Positions 60,877 to 64,000 of a DNA stretch of 64,000 bases are shown here, piece after piece. The stretch is from Mycobacterium sp. Marseille-P9652 (GTDB lineage Bacteria > Actinomycetota > Actinomycetes > Mycobacteriales > Mycobacteriaceae). The stretch covers positions 248,001 to 312,000 of the forward strand of contig NZ_CACRUY010000001.1 of NCBI RefSeq assembly GCF_902652685.1, written 5' to 3'. The position numbers were made by a program, and so were the translations under genes. How positions within the stretch are numbered: the stretch's first letter is position 1; each line of letters starts with the position of its first letter. The notes under the pieces were generated by a model. It was not told the origin of the DNA. It worked only from the letters and a program-made list of their open reading frames with translations, and did not search any database.

Positions 60877-63404
60877 ACCCCGACCGCGGGCCGGGCACCG
60901 ACCCGGACCGCGGACTGACTGCGCAGGAGGCCGCCCGCCGCCTCGCCGCGGTCGGCCCCAACGACATCGAGCGCGCGGCGCCGTTGCCTGCTTGGAAGAG
61001 GCTGGCGGCGCAGTTCCGCAGCCCGCTGATCTACCTGCTGGCGGCCGCGCTGGTCGCCTCGCTCGGGGTCTGGGTGGCCGAGGGGGCCACCGGCTGGCCG
61101 GTCGACGCGGTGGTGATCGGCGTCATCCTGGTGCTCAACGCCGTGCTCGGGTACGTGCAGGAGTCCCGCGCCGAACATGCCGTCGACGCCCTGGCAAGGA
61201 TGACGGCGGCGACGGCGACGGTGGTCCGCGACGGCACGCGCCGCGAGGTTCCGGCCCGAGATTTGGTGCCGGGCGATGTGCTGCTGCTGGCGGAGGGCGA
61301 CGCGGTGCCCGCCGACGCCCGACTGCTGTCGGCGGCCGGGCTGGAGGTGTCCGAGGCCGCGCTGACGGGGCGCAGCCAACCCGTCACCAAGACCGCCGGG
61401 AATTCGGCCGATGACACGTCCATGGTCTGCATGGTTTTCAAAGGCACCGCGGTCGCCCGGGGCGCCGGGCGCGCCGTCGTGACGGCCACCGGGATGCGGA
61501 CGCAGACCGGGCAGATCGCCGGGCTGGTGCGCGCGGTCGGCCACGAGCCGACCCCGCTGCAGCGCGAGGTGGCGAGGGCCAGCCGGGTGCTCGGGATCGC
61601 CGTCGTCGTGATCGCCGTGGTGGTGATCGCGACCGTCGTGTTCGTCTACGGGATCCACGACGCGCACGGCGCGGTCACGGCCGTGCTGCTGGGGGTGTCG
61701 CTGGCCGTGGCGGCCGTGCCGGAGGGGCTGCCCGCCATCATGTCGGTGGTCCTCGCCGTCGGGATGCGGCGGATGGCCGGGCAGAACGCCATCGTCAGGG
61801 AGCTCGCGTCGGCCGAGACCCTGGGGTCGGCGTCCGTCATCTGCTCCGGCAAGACCGGCACGCTGACCACCGGGGAGCTGGCGATCGTCCGCGTCGTCAC
61901 CCCGGTGGGCCGATTGACGATCCCCGCCGGCGACGCGCCCGCGGCCCCGGCCCTGGCGCGGCAGGTGGCACTGGTGCTGGACGCCGGCGGCGCGGCCGAC
62001 GGCAGCGAGCCGATCCGGGCGGCTTTCCGGGCGGCCCGGCGCGGCGCGACCGCCGCCGGCGACGTCGCGGGCCCACTGGCTGGCGACCCGGCGGCGGTGG
62101 TCGCCCGCTGCGCATGCCTGCGGGCCGGCGATCGGCTGGCGCCGCTCGACGAGCCGGCCCGGGAGGCGATCCTGGGCGACGCCGAGCGGCTGGCTCGCGA
62201 CGCGCTGCACCCGGTCGCCGTCGCGCACCGCTCCCCGGAGGGCGACCTGGTCTACCTGGGCATGGTCGGCATCACCGACCCGCCGCGTCCCGAGGCGGCC
62301 GCGGCCATCGCCGACGCACACCGCGCCGGGGTCAAGGTCGTGATGATCACCGGCGACCACCCGCGCGCGGCGGCGCGCATCGCCCGCGAGCTGGGCATCG
62401 AGGCGCGGGAATCGGCGCTGTCCGGCGCCGAACTCGAGGCCCTCGACGACGACCAGCTGCGCGAAACCGTGCGCCGCCACTCGCAGTTCACTCAGGTCAA
62501 CCCGGTGGACAAGCTGCGAATCATCGAGGCACTGCAGGCCGACCATGAGATCGTCGCGGTCACCGGCGAGGGCATCAACGACGCGCCGGCGCTCAAGTCC
62601 GCCGACATCGGCATCGCGATGGGCCGGACCGGCACCGACGTCGCCCGGGAGGCGGCGAACATGATCCTGGCCGACGACAACTTCGCGACCATCGTCGCGG
62701 CCATCCGCGAGGGCCGGGGCATCTTCGCCAACATCAAGAAGTCGCTGCGCTACCTGCTGTCGTCGAACATGGGCGAGATCTTCACCGTCTTCTTCGGTGT
62801 CGTGCTGGCCGGCCAGATCGGCCTGTCGCAGGGCGGCGCCATAACGCTGCCGCTGCTGGCGACACAGATCCTGTGGGTCAACCTGCTCACCGACGGCGCG
62901 CCGGCGCTGGCGATGGGCGTGGACCCGCAGACCGAAGAAGTGATGGGCCGGCCACCGCGGGCGAGGTCCGAGCGGGTCATCGACGGGCGGATGTGGAACA
63001 ACATCGTGCTGATCGGCGCCGCGGTGGGGGCCGCGACGCTGGTCACGATCCACCTCTACGCGCCCACCGGCCCGATGCCGTCGTCGCTCGACACCGCGCG
63101 CACGGCGGGGTTCACGGTGCTGGTGATCAGCCAGCTGTTCAACACGATCAACGCCCGCAGCGAGACCCGGAGCGCGTTTCACCGGTTCTTCGCCAACGGC
63201 TGGCTGTGGGCGGCGATCGCGGTGTCGGCGCTGCTGCAGGTGGGCGTTGTTCAGCTGCCGTGGCTCAACACGGCCTTCACCACCACGCCGCTGTCGCCGG
63301 GCCAGTGGCTGGTGTGCATCGTGGTGTCCAGCAGCGTGCTGTGGGTCAGCGAGGCGCGCAAGCTCATCCTGCGGCTGCGCGACCGGCGGCCATCAGGGCG
63401 GTGA
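60873..63404 (+). CDS. P-type ATPase homologue with all catalytic motifs altered (pseudo-pump)
   Basis: An 843-residue protein with the fold of CtpF/PacL-type P-type ATPases: an N-terminal cation-ATPase domain, helices 1-2 (SPLIYLLAAALVASLGVWVA), helix 4 (AVAAVPEGLPAIMSVVLAVG) and the C-terminal six helices (LLATQILWVNLLTDGAPALA). The key catalytic residues are changed. The actuator TGES is TGRS (Arg167). The phosphorylation site DKTGT is GKTGT (Gly326). The hinge GDGxND is GEGIND (Glu566). The nucleotide-binding domain is only ~110 residues and lacks KGAPE. The reading frame is intact and coding character normal, so it is probably expressed. The GTG overlaps the DUF5994 stop. It cannot form the aspartyl-phosphate; a channel, sensor or regulatory partner of CtpI is possible. 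Confidence 0.9.
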   Translation: MNPDRGPGTDPDRGLTAQEAARRLAAVGPNDIERAAPLPAWKRLAAQFRSPLIYLLAAALVASLGVWVAEGATGWPVDAVVIGVILVLNAVLGYVQESRAEHAVDALARMTAATATVVRDGTRREVPARDLVPGDVLLLAEGDAVPADARLLSAAGLEVSEAALTGRSQPVTKTAGNSADDTSMVCMVFKGTAVARGAGRAVVTATGMRTQTGQIAGLVRAVGHEPTPLQREVARASRVLGIAVVVIAVVVIATVVFVYGIHDAHGAVTAVLLGVSLAVAAVPEGLPAIMSVVLAVGMRRMAGQNAIVRELASAETLGSASVICSGKTGTLTTGELAIVRVVTPVGRLTIPAGDAPAAPALARQVALVLDAGGAADGSEPIRAAFRAARRGATAAGDVAGPLAGDPAAVVARCACLRAGDRLAPLDEPAREAILGDAERLARDALHPVAVAHRSPEGDLVYLGMVGITDPPRPEAAAAIADAHRAGVKVVMITGDHPRAAARIARELGIEARESALSGAELEALDDDQLRETVRRHSQFTQVNPVDKLRIIEALQADHEIVAVTGEGINDAPALKSADIGIAMGRTGTDVAREAANMILADDNFATIVAAIREGRGIFANIKKSLRYLLSSNMGEIFTVFFGVVLAGQIGLSQGGAITLPLLATQILWVNLLTDGAPALAMGVDPQTEEVMGRPPRARSERVIDGRMWNNIVLIGAAVGAATLVTIHLYAPTGPMPSSLDTARTAGFTVLVISQLFNTINARSETRSAFHRFFANGWLWAAIAVSALLQVGVVQLPWLNTAFTTTPLSPGQWLVCIVVSSSVLWVSEARKLILRLRDRRPSGR

Positions 63405-64000
63405 TCGCCTCCACGTCGGCCGGTCCCGGCAGGCCCCAGTCCGGCTTGTAGTCGAACAGCTCGTCGGCCCGCACGGTCCGCAGGTCGACGTCGAGCAGCT
63501 CGAACGCGTCGAGCGGAACGAGGGCGGGGTGCGCGTGGCCGCACGCGCGGGCCAGGCACAGCAGCTCGAAGCGCAGGGTGGCCAGGTAGTTGGCGCAGCG
63601 CACAGACTTCAGCGCCGGGTCCAGCCCGTGCTGCAGCCACGCCGACTGCGTGGCCACGCCCGACGGGCAGCGGCCGGTGTGGCAGCGCTGCGCCTGGATG
63701 CAGCCGATGGCGAACATCGCGGTGCGGGCGACGTTGATCATGTCGCAGCCCATCGCCATCGCCAGCAGCGCGTTCTCCGGCAGGCCCAGCTTCGCCGACC
63801 CGACGAACACCACGTCGTGATGCAGGCCCGCCTCGGCGAACGCGCGGTACACCCGCGGGAACGCCCACTTGAAGGGCAGCGCGACGTGGTCGGCGAAGAC
63901 CAGCGGGGCCGCGCCCGTGCCGCCCTCGCCGCCGTCGACGGTGACGAAGTCCACGCCCGTCCCGGTGCGGGCCATACGCGCCGCCAGCTCGGGCCAGAAC
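63364..64000 (-). CDS. Glutamate-synthase-like FMN protein (5' end cut by window edge)
   Basis: The C-terminal ~210 residues of a stand-alone FMN-binding glutamate synthase domain protein (GltB alpha-subunit-like). FVTVDGGEGGTGAAPLVFAD is the FMN phosphate loop. MINVARTAMFAIGCIQAQRC followed by HTGRCPSGVATQ carries the C-x5-C-x4-C ligands of the [3Fe-4S] cluster. Such proteins usually lack the glutaminase domain and use unknown substrates. The start lies beyond the window. Its 3' end overlaps the convergent pseudo-pump gene by 41 bp. Confidence 0.88.
   Translation of the reverse strand, partial: FWPELAARMARTGTGVDFVTVDGGEGGTGAAPLVFADHVALPFKWAFPRVYRAFAEAGLHHDVVFVGSAKLGLPENALLAMAMGCDMINVARTAMFAIGCIQAQRCHTGRCPSGVATQSAWLQHGLDPALKSVRCANYLATLRFELLCLARACGHAHPALVPLDAFELLDVDLRTVRADELFDYKPDWGLPGPADVEAITALMAAGRAAAG

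Noticed and set aside
60420-63182. A 920-codon minus-strand open frame opposite the pseudo-pump
   Set aside because: Same shadow behaviour. The plus-strand product has recognisable P-type ATPase domains and membrane helices.
60873-63404. Calling the degenerate P-type ATPase a pseudogene
   Set aside because: No frameshift or internal stop is present, membrane segments are conserved, and the gene is tightly coupled to its neighbour. Loss of catalysis is better described as a pseudoenzyme.

Overview
The window is a GC-rich actinobacterial chromosome segment. Its gene set points to a slow-growing Mycobacterium, most likely a member of or close to the M. avium complex: a WhiB2, an FbiA/FbiB F420 pair, a PPE-PPW protein, acyl-CoA carboxylase AccD5/E5/A3, SigF/RsbW/UsfY, DUF732 secreted proteins and a MIRU-like spacer. 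The gene order follows the M. tuberculosis Rv3252c-Rv3301c block, with local replacements. Species assignment and all comparisons with M. tuberculosis are from memory, not from a search.

Layout. 1-3.9 kb: alkB (cut by the window edge), an amino-acid permease and an FAD oxidoreductase. 3.9-16.9 kb: cell-wall sugar supply (manA, a SIS-like protein, manB; manC-wbbL-rmlD) and the LCP ligase cpsA, interleaved with whiB2, fbiA-fbiB and a Nudix gene. 16.9-27 kb is an accessory zone: a TIGR03089 protein, a PPE protein, a SAM methyltransferase, a CoA transferase, a translationally coupled three-gene signalling cassette (receiver-PP2C phosphatase, CHASE3-type histidine kinase, Rcp1-like receiver), a rhomboid protease and an HdeD-like protein. 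27-38 kb: fadE25, purK-purE, GtrA, a PH protein, divergent birA and accD5-accE5-maf, sseA with a SufE-like gene, and accA3. 38-42 kb: a STAS anti-anti-sigma gene converging on sigF-rsbW, with a SigF-type promoter, then UsfY. 42-50 kb: TetR, lhr, nei, a DUF732 protein, pstS3-like and lpqC. 50-64 kb: small secreted proteins; the phoY1-corA-mgtA operon; divergent ctpI, DUF5994 and a degenerate P-type ATPase; and the end of a glutamate-synthase-like gene.

How the genes fit together. The mannose, rhamnose and LCP genes all feed assembly of arabinogalactan and mannosylated lipids. BirA biotinylates the carboxylase whose subunits lie next to it. The receiver-PP2C protein at 24 kb and the STAS protein at 38 kb have the partner types expected upstream of RsbW/SigF, so one stress-response switch may span the window. 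The last 13 kb concentrates ion and phosphate homeostasis: three P-type ATPases, CorA, PhoU and a phosphate-binding lipoprotein.

Most notable observations: (1) the P-type ATPase at 60873-63404 has lost its phosphorylated Asp (GKTGT), the TGES Glu (TGRS) and the hinge Asp (GEGIND), and has a short nucleotide-binding domain, so it looks like a pseudo-pump coupled to a DUF5994 protein; (2) the PP2C/kinase/receiver cassette and its possible link to SigF; (3) an SOS-box-like site upstream of whiB2; (4) MIRU-like and tandem palindromic intergenic elements; (5) many leaderless-type starts, with a TANNNT hexamer 6-8 nt before the start codon. No tRNA, rRNA, CRISPR array, insertion sequence or prophage was recognised.
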